Shown here: one piece after another, positions 22,401 through 31,560 of the stretch
Numbering within the stretch: the first letter of the stretch is position 1
How the letters are laid out: each line of letters opens with the position of its first letter
From: Mactromeris polynyma
Taxonomy: Eukaryota > Mollusca > Bivalvia > Venerida > Mactridae
Direction: 5' to 3'
Length of the DNA: 64,000 bases
NCBI GenBank assembly: GCA_032209605.1
Contig: JASFXZ010000016.1
Coordinates: 16,244,001-16,308,000, forward strand
Notes under the pieces: generated by a model
Database searches by the model: none
The model's input: only the letters and a program-made list of their open reading frames with translations
What the model was told of the DNA's origin: nothing
Position numbers and translations under genes: made by a program

Positions 22401-25400
22401 GTATACGAACATGCACATAATTTCCAATCTTCTCTGGACTAAAATATCAAAATCAAACATTTCAGGCCAAATATATCAACCATGAAATCATGTATACAAT
22501 TGTGAAACAGCTTTTCTGTTGATTTGATAAATGAAAATCTTCTAGTATTAATAAAAAAGGCATTAACTGATTTATTTTATATTTTACAAGTGTTTCAATA
22601 AAATATCTAAACATTTGATGGAAAACTGATAAAGAAAACGTATGCCATAATATTAGCCGCGGCCGTGGTCCAGTGGTTAGTCCGCTGGACTTGAAATCCG
22701 GCGATCCGGGTTCGATTCCCGGTCGCGGCAGGTCATACCTTTCCATGAAAATTTGACAAAAATGTCGATTTTCCTCCACATGTGGAGAAGTTGCCAGCTC
22801 CTTGTGGAAGGGTAAGTTAGTACTGGTTAGATTTCAGTCCAGGAAAAACTGGTTAGGTGAACCGGCCGCCGTATATAACTGAAATATCGTTGAGAATAGG
22901 CGTTAAACCCGATGAAACAAACGAAACTAAACAAGGAATGTAGGTATAAAAATGCTTGTACCTTGTAGGTTCCGATCCAGACTTGTACGCACGTTTCTTG
23001 CTAAGCCTATCTAACCTAACTTCCTGTCGGATAACTGGACGCAATATACTCTTCCTCTTCTTGGCATACATCGCTAACTGTTGCTCGCGTCTGAAAATCA
23101 TTAATGTATCATTAAAACAAAACCTTGCCGCAATGTCACAAAAAATCTCAATAGGGCAGGGCTGTAGAACCTTTTTTTAAAAAATGCTTGTCCCGGACAA
23201 GTGAACATGTTAAATTTGACTTGTCCATCATGGGAGGCTAGTTGTCCGAGAATATTTGTCTGTCACCAATTTCAAGGCATCAGTGATGAGCAACTTTCAT
23301 TTGATGTTTAGAATGTCAAATGTTAATTGGCTTTAAAACAGACTTGTCCTGGGCTCGTATTCACAAACGTTTTAAGACTGAATCTCAGACTTAGGACTTT
23401 AAAATTGCAAAAATTAAATTTACAAGCATTTCGTTTTCATTATATTTAAACGGATAAATTTTTGCCTGAATATTTCTAGTTACTCACTATACACTTCTGC
23501 CATGTTTTATCAAAATATATTTTGTAACAATAATGTAGGAACAGAATGAAAATTTACCATTTTAAAGTTTAAGTCTGAGATTCAATCTTAAAACGTTTGT
23601 GAATACGGGCCCTGGACTAACTTCAACTCAACTGTTGGTAGCCCGAATCACCAATTAGACTTGTAATATTTAGCGATTTTTGTGCAGGTTTCCAGTACTT
23701 ACTTAATTAACTCCCTTTCCCGTTTCTCCAATTGAAGCATACACGCGGTGAGTTCCATATAAAGATTATTCGCTCTTTCCAATTTCCTCTCATAATGTTC
23801 CCGAACATCCTGAGCATGTCTGAAAAAATACAAAATACAGTAAAATATCAGTATTAGTTAACCCCCAAAATATTTGTACAATGAACGTATAGCAAGAATA
23901 TAATCAGAAGGGTAAAAGTAAAAGTAATCCATCTACAAATACTAATGAAGCAGCCCTGCATTCGGTTACGGCTAACAGTCGCTCACGTTATGAAACTGTT
24001 TTGTTTTGTATCCCTGGCCCACCGTATGGCATTCAACGCACACAGGGAACCAACTTTCAAACGTTAGCCACAAACACCTTTACGGAACTCAGGGCACATG
24101 TTTTGCTTTCCCTACTCATATTGTATAACTAGAGAAACGGAATTAGTTTAAAATTACAATTTTTTAATCCCATGTAATAAGTTCCTTTCACTTATGTGAT
24201 TATCAATGTTCTGCCCCAGGGTGGAGGGGGGAGCAGTTAGGATACACAAGACTTATGACAGAAGACAATTCCCAACAGGTGGGTATATGAAACGCCAAAT
24301 GAATCTGCATTCTTGAAAACTGGTCTGCTTATTGAGGTGGTCTTAATATTGAGGTTGAATAACAAGCAAAACAGTGAATATGGACTTGGAGAATTGTGTC
24401 TGTAATATTGAAGTGCTCTTAATATTGAGGTGGTCATTAAGTGAGGTTTTACTGTACTCACACCTAAGTCAAGAATTGTAGAGTCTTCTCTTCAAATTTA
24501 ACCAGAACAGGAATAAAAGCCTTCAAAATTTTCACTTTCAATTCAATACAAATACATAATACAATATTTATTTATACAACAATTCTGAAACAGAAAATTG
24601 ACAGATTTTGTTCGCAGAAATTCGTCCCCCTTACCTGAGCTCCTGTAATCTACGTTTCACCAACTCCTCTTCATTCTGTGCTAGATGGCTACCTTCACTA
24701 TGTATCTTCTCTAGAGCCTCTCCGATCTCTAACCGCCATTTGATCTATACACAGAAATCATACAATAAATTTACTTAGATAAAATGATATAATTTTTTTT
24801 CTGGCAGGTTTCAGGAAAGTTGCGATCTCTAACAGCCATTTGATCTATACACAGAGATCATACAATAAACGTACTATGATATAACTATGATGCAATAATT
24901 TCTTGCCGTTTTCACGAAAATTGCATAACTTGTCTGACATGTCGGATAAGTTTCAAACAGGCTCTGTATCTCTTTGACGCAAAGTCACTGACCACTTGTC
25001 TGGCAAGTTAGCAAGTTTCCGAGCATTCGATAACAATAAATGTCAATCAAATTTCTTTTGATCAGACAGATATTGTAATATCCTCTCACTGAATGTCAAG
25101 CAATCTGCGAAGCCTATTCTTTACATTGTGTTTTATAGTCACTGTTACATTTCGAGACTGGTCCGAGAACATAGATTCCTTAACGTGGGCCTCGATCAGT
25201 TGGGATTATCACTTTTTACAGATGTATCTTTTTAATGAGACCACTTGTGTCATAAGTATCGAATAAATTATAGCTATGTACATGTATCCTCACTTTACGT
25301 CGTTTATTTGTTGAGTTTTTGTGACAGAGAAATCATTAAGCCGGGCGGCATTCGTGAAATAAACACCTTCTTACCTGGGATTTGACAAAATCATCCTGAT

Positions 25401-28400
25401 CAAAGTTAAGGAGTTCCGTTGAGGCAATCTCTAGATGCATAATTATCTGACGGAATGAAGGACGATTTCTAGACTTTGCACTCCTGTAAAATAATGAATA
25501 AATAAAACGTGAGCACATTATATCAGGGAGGAGATAAACAAAGAAAGAAAAAACGGAGACCCTAAACTTATGACGGAGTACGCCGTCTAAAATAGCACTA
25601 CAAAGCATCTGGGTTAGAATAAAACTCTGCTGAATTTTCTGCTGCGTTGCGGAAATATGGTCATCACACGAATAACCCCCTCCTCCTGCAGTTTCTCGTC
25701 AGATTTACATCGATCTCAAAAATGATGTTGGCGGTTGTAAAAAGGTTGAAATCCACCAATTGGTGGAAAACTTCCATCCCTGATTTATGTAGATGTTGTA
25801 CAAACATTTTCACAGAAGGGTCCAAACAACTTTTCACAATTTTTGTGATGCTCAATGACTGATTTTAGATAAGTAATGCCATTTGATTCATTAAGGCTAC
25901 CGTATTTATCCTTAATTGCGTACCCACCCTATTAGACAAGCTGCTGCATTCTGAGAACTTATCTTGTATGAAACAGGAAGTTTGCTCTCTAAAACCAAGC
26001 AAGAACATTTTGTGTTGATGTCATACATTTTTGTGGACAATATCACCAAACAGACAAGGCTAAAACCTGTTCACCAAGAAATCAGTCCAAACATACCACT
26101 AATGTACTGTTTTTTACCCAGGTGCTTTACTTAGGACAAATACGGTATTCATCTAAAAAAATTACCAGCCATGAAAACAGAACACATATGAAATCTAAAC
26201 GCTTACCAGCATTGCCTCATTAACAGTTTAAATCCTTCTGGTATCGTGGCAGGAATGGGTAGATGGAGGCTATTCCGTCCTACGCCCCAAATGATCGCCG
26301 ATGAATCGACTTCCTTATACGGAACTTCACCAGTCAATAACTCCCATAGTACAATACCAAATGACCTGAAGAGATGAAGATATAATGAAATAGTCAACCA
26401 ACTTAAATTTTCAATTTTCACATATTGGTAATGACTGTCGTGTGACCACATAATGTGGTCAGAACACATGAAGTGTTTGGGGTGAAATATACAAACTGGT
26501 GACCGCAGACAATATGTGGCTGTATATTACTGATGCAATGTAGAATGAATTTTCTGAGAGGAACAAAAACTGAACATTTTTATTGTAAGGTGACTGTTGT
26601 CGAGGTGACCATTATGGTTATATAATAGCTCAGAAAAAGAAAAAAAGGCTAAAAAATAATACAATAATTACCAATTTCAGCATCAATAAACAAAACATAC
26701 AGGAAACCTTAACTTAAGGTATAAAACGACAATTATAAGTTCACTTAAGGACATGAGCTGCCCAGCCTGAGAATCAAACCCAGGACCTCCTGAGTGACAG
26801 CCAAGTGCACTACCAACTGACATCTCAGCTTATGAGACATTTTCAAAACCATACTGTCAAAACATTGAAGTGAACTTTTAACCAAAGTTATAAACTCACA
26901 GCTCGCAATAGAACTACAGTCGGACCTCGACAACCTTCTATCCAAATACTTGGTACCATCCGAAATAAATATCAGGTCTCAATGTATCTTCACATGCACT
27001 TCGAATTGAAATGGGCTATTCGAAGCCATGTATTATATTCGAGATAAAATTTCAGACCCGATGAATTCGAATGAACGAAGTCCGACTGTATTTTAATCAT
27101 CGAATCCTTTCACCATATTCTATTAACTTACCACATGTCAACTTTTTCAGAACACAGTTCATTTCTAATGACCTCCGGTGCCATCCATGCTACAGTTCCT
27201 GCAAACGACATTTTTGTGGATTTCTCGTTCCAAGTTCTACTGGTCCCAAAGTCTGAGATCTTCACGACGTCATTCTTACCAATTAAAACACTGGAACGGA
27301 AGATGACAATAAAATAGAATTGAGTGTAAATACACAAAATTCAATAGATCAAGTTTTAATTGTGACGGTTTTATTTTCACAAAATTTTTATTACCCCTTT
27401 CAACCCGACTTCATTTCAGGGAGTTGGGGTTCCTTAAAAAGGGGTCTGACCTACAGGACATCATATAAATCTGGCCCCTAAAATACATATACTAACTTTC
27501 AAATTAAGCAGTTCATACAAAGACTCTTTAACAATGTGGCCCCATAAGATAGAGCATAAGATTTCAGGTCCATACAAAGGGGTCAACTATCTATCCAGCC
27601 CCTAAAAGTTATGACATAAGATTTCAGGTCCATACAAAGGGGTCAACTATCTATCAAGCCCCTAAAAGTTATGACATCAGATTTCAGGTCCATACAAAGG
27701 GGTCAACTATCTATCTGGCCCCTAAAAGTTATAACATACAAGTACCGATACTTACTTGGGAGATTTGAGGTCTCTGTGTATAATTTTGTGATTATGCAGA
27801 TAATTCATCCCGCTTGCGATTTGTTTCGCCCAATCAAGTACCCAAGAGACGGGTAATTCTTTCCCGTCACGTAAAATCTCATAAAGTTGACCGTATGGAC
27901 AATACTCCATGATGATACAGTAACATGGTGCCTGCGTACATACACCTCTGTAAATAGAAAACGTAACATTAACCTTGACCAGAATCCAGCTTAGTTCCGT
28001 TAGAAATGTGATTTCACCAGAAAGAGGCCCCCGAGAGAAGGTGCCCTTGCAAGTAGTGATGAGCAAATCAGGTAATTGATCAATAGTAGGGATCTCAACG
28101 AATATTCGGATATACGAATATTCGTTTGTACGTCCGAATATTCAAATACTGATTCGGCATTCGAATATTCGATAAAATATATATTTTCAATATAAAAGCT
28201 GAATGCAAGTGTATTAAATTTCAATGATGGACATTATCGCATTGAATGATAATAATATCTACAGGTGTTAATTGACATGTCATGTTGTATATTTGGGAGC
28301 AAGAGTGATATAACACTCTGGTGATGACACTTAGGCCCTGAAAATATTAGTAATCATCGGGGATTTTTTACTACTTAAGTAATCCGTTTAAAACACAAAA

Positions 28401-30546
28401 CTGGTATTTAGCATCAAGTTAAACATTGAATATATTTCAAATGTATTACCGTATTATTAAATAAGAAGGTCAAATGTTCGAATATTCAAATATTCGTTCG
28501 GAAGGTTGACCGAATATTCAAACACCAAAATTGCCATTCGTTGACATCCCTAATTAATAGGCATAATGGGATAACCTAACCAAAGCAATTAATGGGATAA
28601 CCCAACTGATATGTCCTTTGAAGATTTAGAAAAGTCTTTCAGCAGACAAGCTATGTGGTGTATCTGTTGTTTTCACAACATACAAAATGAATCCTGTAAC
28701 CTAAATTAAGGAAAATATACTTCGATTTAAATCTCGTAATGTTTACACCTCTCAAGATGTTCATATTATCGGTAAAGATTCAATAGACAAGTAATTGATT
28801 GACTTGAGAAAAACGAAGTCGCCGATCGTGATTGCAAAACTCACGCCGACAATAATTCAGAAATCAAAACTATCCTCTCAAATCAAATTTACCTGCGTTT
28901 AAATTTTAGCTTAATATGCTAAATAAATGCTTATGAATCCTAACACCGGTGATATTTCGAGGGTTCAGGGCAAGACTATACTAACTCCTATATAAATACA
29001 TAAGAGTTAGTACAGTCTTGCGCTGAACCCTCGATTTGATAAAAAAAGAACATCATTTACACCTGGTTATTTCATTGTCTGGTAGTAATGTACTTACTTG
29101 AATGGAATAATGTTAGGATGATTGAGTTTCCTGAGGTTTTTTATATCTGTTTCCTTGACGTCTCGGACCTTCTTAACCGCAACTTCTTCTCCCTTTAACT
29201 TTCCTAGAAACACGGCCCCTTGTGCTCCACTTCCTAACCACTGTAAGTCTGAGATATCTTCAAAAGGGATTTCCCAGTCATCTACAAATACAAAGTAAAA
29301 CACATGAAAACATTGTAAATCAGTTTAGTTTTAACTTATTTATTTATATATAAGAACTGGCCGCCGGCCAAAATTTGCCGGTTCAATTGGCATTTGGGCT
29401 GGTTCAAATTGGTAAAGGTTGCATTGTTTTTTCCCGAGGTGAGGTGGTCTTCTTATTTTGGAGTTAGCCTTTAAGTGGCAGTTTACTGTAACTGAATAAT
29501 CGTAAAATTACCTGTACTTTCTTTCTTCATTTCAGCGACAGCAGCTTTTCCTATCATCGTCCACACTGGTCGTAGACATCCTAGCAACCCTTCAAAAAAG
29601 CCTCCCTGAGTCGATGTATAATCAACACTGTTGAACTGGTTGTGACACGGGGTTACTGGGGCCGAATGAGCAGTTGGGGAAACATCTGTACTCGAGTTTG
29701 ATTGATCTGTTAGGCTTAGTTGTTCAATATCATGATTTAACTGAAGCATGCTGAAAGAAATGGAACAGAAACAAGATAATTACACAAGAAGTCTGTATTT
29801 TTTATTGTGAAATTGTAATTGTGAAATGCACTTTAAATCACATTAGTTCTCACCCTTTATCCCTTCTAGAGTTCTCTCCCTTTATCAATTCTAGAGTTCT
29901 CTCCCTTTATCCCTTCTAGAGTTCACTCCCTTTATCCCTTCTGGAGTTCACTCCCTTTATCCCTTCTTGAGTTCACTCCCTTTATCACTTCTAGAGTTTT
30001 CTCCCTTTATCCCTTCTATAGTATATGTATATATAGTACTTTTACTTGTATTGTATTTACATATACTGTAGAAGGGATAAAGGAAGAGAACTCTATAACC
30101 GATAAATGAAGAGAACTCAAGAAGGGATAAAGGGAGAGAACTAATGACAATATCCTGTGCTTTAAACACATGGGAATATCTAGTGGTTATGGCAAAAGTT
30201 CAGTAACTAAGTTTTTGGTGAAGCAAGGTTCATGCAGAGCCTCAGAGATAAAATTCTCTGAAGTGTAAAGTGAAGTTTTGTCCGTTTACATGAATTGAAC
30301 ACATCATACTGTTTGAGTGGGAATCGCACAATCTTAAATAAATTTAAAAATACAAACAAGTTCTTACCTATTTGGAAATTCAAAGTCTGAACTACTAGTC
30401 ATTAATACTTGTAAATTACTCGGACTGTTCCGACTGTTGATTGGTTCATCCTTCTTCGGAATGTCGATCGCCGTTGTTCGGTGACTAGCGGCCATTCTTT
30501 TTGTAACTATTTCAGCCGGTAGTTGTAAATTGCGTTCCAGCGTCAT
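19421..30546 (-). CDS. MAP3K13: Dual leucine zipper kinase MAP3K12/MAP3K13 (DLK/LZK, wallenda family), complete
   Basis: Mixed-lineage-type MAP kinase kinase kinase; family members phosphorylate MKK4/MKK7 and drive JNK/p38 signalling in axon injury, synapse growth and stress. Thirteen coding exons with GT-AG borders and continuous phase: 30368-30546, 29512-29750, 29098-29281, 27756-27947, 27132-27290, 26207-26365, 25375-25483, 24635-24744, 23703-23819, 22962-23090, 21598-22438, 20963-21253, 19421-19522; 2811 nt, 936 residues plus stop. The kinase domain is about residues 149-400, the zipper about 450-490, followed by a long low-complexity region and a conserved acidic C-terminus ending NREW. 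An acceptor in front of the ATG exon (AG at 30575-30574) shows that the 5' UTR is spliced. Kinase identity is very strong. Whether it is co-orthologous to MAP3K12 and MAP3K13 or closer to one is inferred; the C-terminus looks more like MAP3K13. Confidence 0.95.
19558..19655. repeat. Family D element (left part), adjacent to its satellite
   Basis: Begins TA-CAGGACAACCTCTCTAGAGC and contains the inverted word GAGAGGTTGTTGCTCTACAG. The 30/32-bp array that starts about 35 bp further on repeats a relative of that word. Confidence 0.6.
19689..20758. repeat. 30/32-bp minisatellite, about 34 copies
   Basis: Unit GAGGTTATTGCTCAAGCGAG-GGCCACTCTA, alternating between 30-bp and 32-bp spacing through an extra AG. 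Variant bases (GCGAGGGCC, GTGAGGGCC, GCGAGGGGC, GCGTGGGCC, GCGAGGGTC) form mixed higher-order runs. It lies in the intron between DLK exons 12 and 13. Confidence 0.95.
21298..21408. mobile_element. 111-bp fold-back MITE with 8-bp target duplication
   Basis: Near-perfect inverted repeat from CACAGGTACTTGAAACAAAC to GTTTGTTTCAAGTACCTGTG, meeting at TAGTAAATAGGCC. It is flanked by ATTTGAGC at 21290-21297 and 21409-21416. The 8-bp duplication and CA..TG ends suggest hAT-type mobilisation. It sits in the intron between DLK exons 11 and 12. Confidence 0.85.
21430..21585. repeat. Old dispersed repeat, copy without insertion
   Basis: Matches the two flanks of the family B element at 14181-14358 (TTTGAATTGCTATAAA..., TTGTTTGGTCACTAATACTGG). 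It lies just downstream of the exon 11 donor in the intron. Confidence 0.6.
22656..22937 (+). repeat. Full-length tRNA-headed SINE
   Basis: The tRNA-like head 22656-22730 folds with a 7-bp acceptor stem, anticodon loop CTTGAAA and T arm CCGGGTTCGATTCCCGG. It is followed by a body with AGTCCAGGAAAAACTGGTTA, GGCCGCCGTATATAACTGAA and GCGTTAAACCCGATG, and a short A/C-rich tail. Body and tail resemble the central domain of mollusc/metazoan SINEs. It ends about 25 bp from the donor of DLK exon 10. Confidence 0.85.
23155..23690. repeat. Family H element, copy split by a nested MITE
   Basis: GCAGGGCTGTAGAAC..., GCTTGTCCCGGACAAG and GTTGGTAGCCCGAATC match the copy at 13358-13687. The match is interrupted at 23353-23610. 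Confidence 0.7.
23353..23610. mobile_element. 258-bp MITE nested in a family H element
   Basis: Ends GCTCGTATTCACAAACG and CGTTTGTGAATACGGGC; the inverted repeats extend over about 45 bp (GTTTTAAGACTGAATCTCAG). It is flanked by CCTGG at 23348-23352 and 23611-23615, read as a 5-bp target duplication. Confidence 0.8.
24313..24454. repeat. Family A MITE, copy 2, left end missing
   Basis: Contains CTTGAAAACTGGTCTGC, AGGTTGAATAACAAGC and ends GTGAGGTTTTACTG-TA. No matching left terminus. Lies in the intron between DLK exons 8 and 9. Confidence 0.7.
24824..24870 (-). repeat. Duplicated 3' splice site of DLK exon 8
   Basis: 47 bp almost identical to 24724-24770, exactly 100 bp away. It contains the acceptor (TGTATAG) plus the first ~20 exonic bases. 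On the minus strand it lies upstream of the real acceptor. Confidence 0.8.
26748..26835 (-). repeat. tRNA-derived SINE head fragment
   Basis: The minus strand shows A-box-like TCAGTTGGTAGTGCACTT and B-box-like GGGTTTGATTCTC. It lies in the intron between DLK exons 5 and 6. Confidence 0.55.
26917..27088. mobile_element. Family B palindromic MITE, copy 3
   Basis: CAGTCGGACCTCGACAACC at left, GAACGAAGTCCGACTG at right, TA on both sides. The right end lies 44 bp from the donor of DLK exon 5. Confidence 0.8.
27555..27738. repeat. 60-bp tandem repeat, 3 copies
   Basis: AGATTTCAGGTCCATACAAA / GGGGTCAACTATCTATC / CCCCTAAAAGTTATGAC repeats at exact 60-bp spacing. It is intronic, 18 bp from the donor of DLK exon 4. 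Confidence 0.9.
28054..28860. repeat. hAT-like non-autonomous repeat, outer copy
   Basis: Starts AGTGATGAGCAAATCAGG. Interior words GATATGTCCTTTGAAGATTTAG and TTTTCACAACATACAAA also occur at 35609-36003, which starts AGTGATGGGCAAATTTG. It is interrupted by the element at 28087-28552. The right limit is approximate. Confidence 0.55.
28087..28552. mobile_element. hAT-like MITE nested in the outer repeat
   Basis: Ends TAGGGATCTCAACGAATATTCG-like and GCCATTCGTTGACATCCCTA. The interior is rich in CGAATATTCG words. Flanks ATCAATAG (28079-28086) and ATTAATAG (28553-28560) are an 8-bp target duplication with one difference. Confidence 0.75.
28958..29033. repeat. 76-bp hairpin element, copy 2
   Basis: CGAGGGTTCAGGGCAAGACT pairs with AGTCTTGCGCTGAACCCTCG. 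The loop region contains CTCCTATATAAATACATAAG. It lies in the intron between DLK exons 3 and 4, 65 bp from the exon 3 donor. Confidence 0.8.
29841..30146. repeat. Family C palindrome of tandem repeats, copy 2
   Basis: CATTAGTTCTC opens and GAGAACTAATG closes it. The left arm has seven to eight TTCTCTCCCTTTATCCCTTC units, the right arm about three reverse-complement units. The centre carries TATAGTATATGTA and TACATATACTGTA. Intron between DLK exons 1 and 2. Confidence 0.85.
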
Positions 30547-30573
30547 TTTGACTCTGTCTTTTGTCTAATTCTT
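30547..30573 (-). other. 5' UTR part of the first coding exon of the DLK gene
   Basis: A pyrimidine-rich tract and AG (30575-30574) precede 27 untranslated bases before the ATG at 30546-30544. The ATG therefore sits in an internal exon and the promoter lies further right. Confidence 0.65.
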
Positions 30574-31235
30574 CTGAAAATACAAAAAAAACACGATTAT
30601 TAATTAAATCTAATTGTGAGTGTTTTCTGTAACGATTATTACCAGTGGTATGGTACATCAAAAAAAAAAAATTCTTATCAGAGAGTAACTGACTTACTAA
30701 ATTAAAATATTTTACATGATTCTACAGCTAAAAACACTAGCAGATGCAGGGGGGAGGGGGGTGCACGCAGTATATCTGAGTATAAATACAAAAATATACA
30801 GAGATCGTTAATTATAAGATTTTCATAAGTGATTCTGATTTACTGTAGCATTATATTTTGTTATTTGAATTGATGGTGTTTATAAACAAGCAATAAAACA
30901 CAGCCGTTGCCGTTTTATAAGGCTTGAGCAAAACCAAAAAAATACCAAAAAGTTACGCCTCCATATCACCCTCCCCCTCATCCCCTCCTCCCTATAAGCC
31001 CAAATCCCTTCCCTACTGTAAATATGGTTTAAAATCTTCACTTTAAAAAACAAAAGGTTTTTGCTTTGAATTATATAAATGAAAACTTTCATAATTCATC
31101 ATCATACAAAAATTAATGCAAGTTGAAGAGAATCAGAATCACTCAGCACAACAATTATCTTCATTAATTAATCACATCACAAACAATAGAGACTGATATA
31201 GCAAGCAAAAGGATATACACATTTATTTTACTGCC
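30574..31235. other. Non-coding, low-complexity only
   Basis: Short A and G runs (30660-30671; GGGGGGAGGGGGGTG near 30750) and AT-rich sequence. No gene seen. It may be part of a long 5' intron of the DLK gene. Confidence 0.4.
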
Positions 31236-31560
31236 AAATAAAGGCTGTTTCCCCTTATCAAAAAGTGTCAATTTTCCCCAAAGAATCATCATTTTCCCCC
31301 CCAATTCATAGTTCATTTTCCCCCCTCTGACTGAATTTCTTTTTAAATTATTTTCATTAAGTCAGGTTTTTGTGTATTTTGTTAACCTTTTATAAAAGAA
31401 TCATTGCTCTTACATCACCACATATATATAACAAACACCAGCCACAGCTGAAAAGTTATTTTTATAAGCAAAACAATCATTAGCTTATTTTCCCAAATTT
31501 GGGATTTATCGCGCCTATTTTCCAAATTGAAAAGGCACAGGCAGTAAAATTATTTTTCAC
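31236..31560. repeat. Family G repeat, copy 1
   Basis: CTGTTTCCCCTTATC, TTTTCCCCCCAATTC, CAGTCAGAG-type words, ACAAACACCAGCCACAGCTG and TTGAAAAGGCACAGGCAGTA. The whole ~310 bp is repeated in inverse orientation at 46308-46618. Confidence 0.75.

Larger units (their letters stand above)
19421..22438 (-). other. C-terminal regulatory region of the DLK gene
   Basis: Exons 11-13, about residues 526-936. Exon 11 is a long Ser/Asn/Asp-rich segment with several SP sites ([22 protein letters not shown]), possible proline-directed phosphorylation targets. Exon 12 carries [13 protein letters not shown], which matches the acidic block of LZK. It also has LDGVMSDGD, where the family's SDGLSD hexapeptide is expected. 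Exon 13 ([15 protein letters not shown]...NREW) matches the family's terminal block. Confidence 0.8.
22962..24744 (-). other. Coiled coil / leucine zipper exons of the DLK gene
   Basis: Exons 8-10. The stretch [13 protein letters not shown] segment [20 protein letters not shown] continues into [17 protein letters not shown]. Leucines fall at exact heptad spacing at 467, 474, 481 and 488. In the family this zipper mediates homodimerisation and activation. A basic segment ([20 protein letters not shown]) follows. Confidence 0.9.
25375..29281 (-). other. Kinase domain exons of the DLK gene
   Basis: Exons 3-7. Glycine loop [11 protein letters not shown] (156-166), catalytic Lys176 in [23 protein letters not shown] hinge region, HRDLKSPN with Asp260 (split over exons 4/5 at Asn265), DFG at 278-280, activation loop [17 protein letters not shown] with Ser/Thr at 289-293, and APE at 302-304. 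[20 protein letters not shown] and [12 protein letters not shown] close the domain. All catalytic residues are present, so an active kinase is expected. Confidence 0.95.

Noticed and set aside
22656..22730. Functional tRNA gene (anticodon TGA, Ser)
   Set aside because: A serine tRNA needs a long variable arm; here it is 4 nt. Positions 8-9 are CC and a SINE body follows directly, so this is a SINE head.
22462..22779. Protein with RPGIEPGSP motif on the minus strand
   Set aside because: This peptide is the usual antisense translation of a tRNA-derived SINE head.
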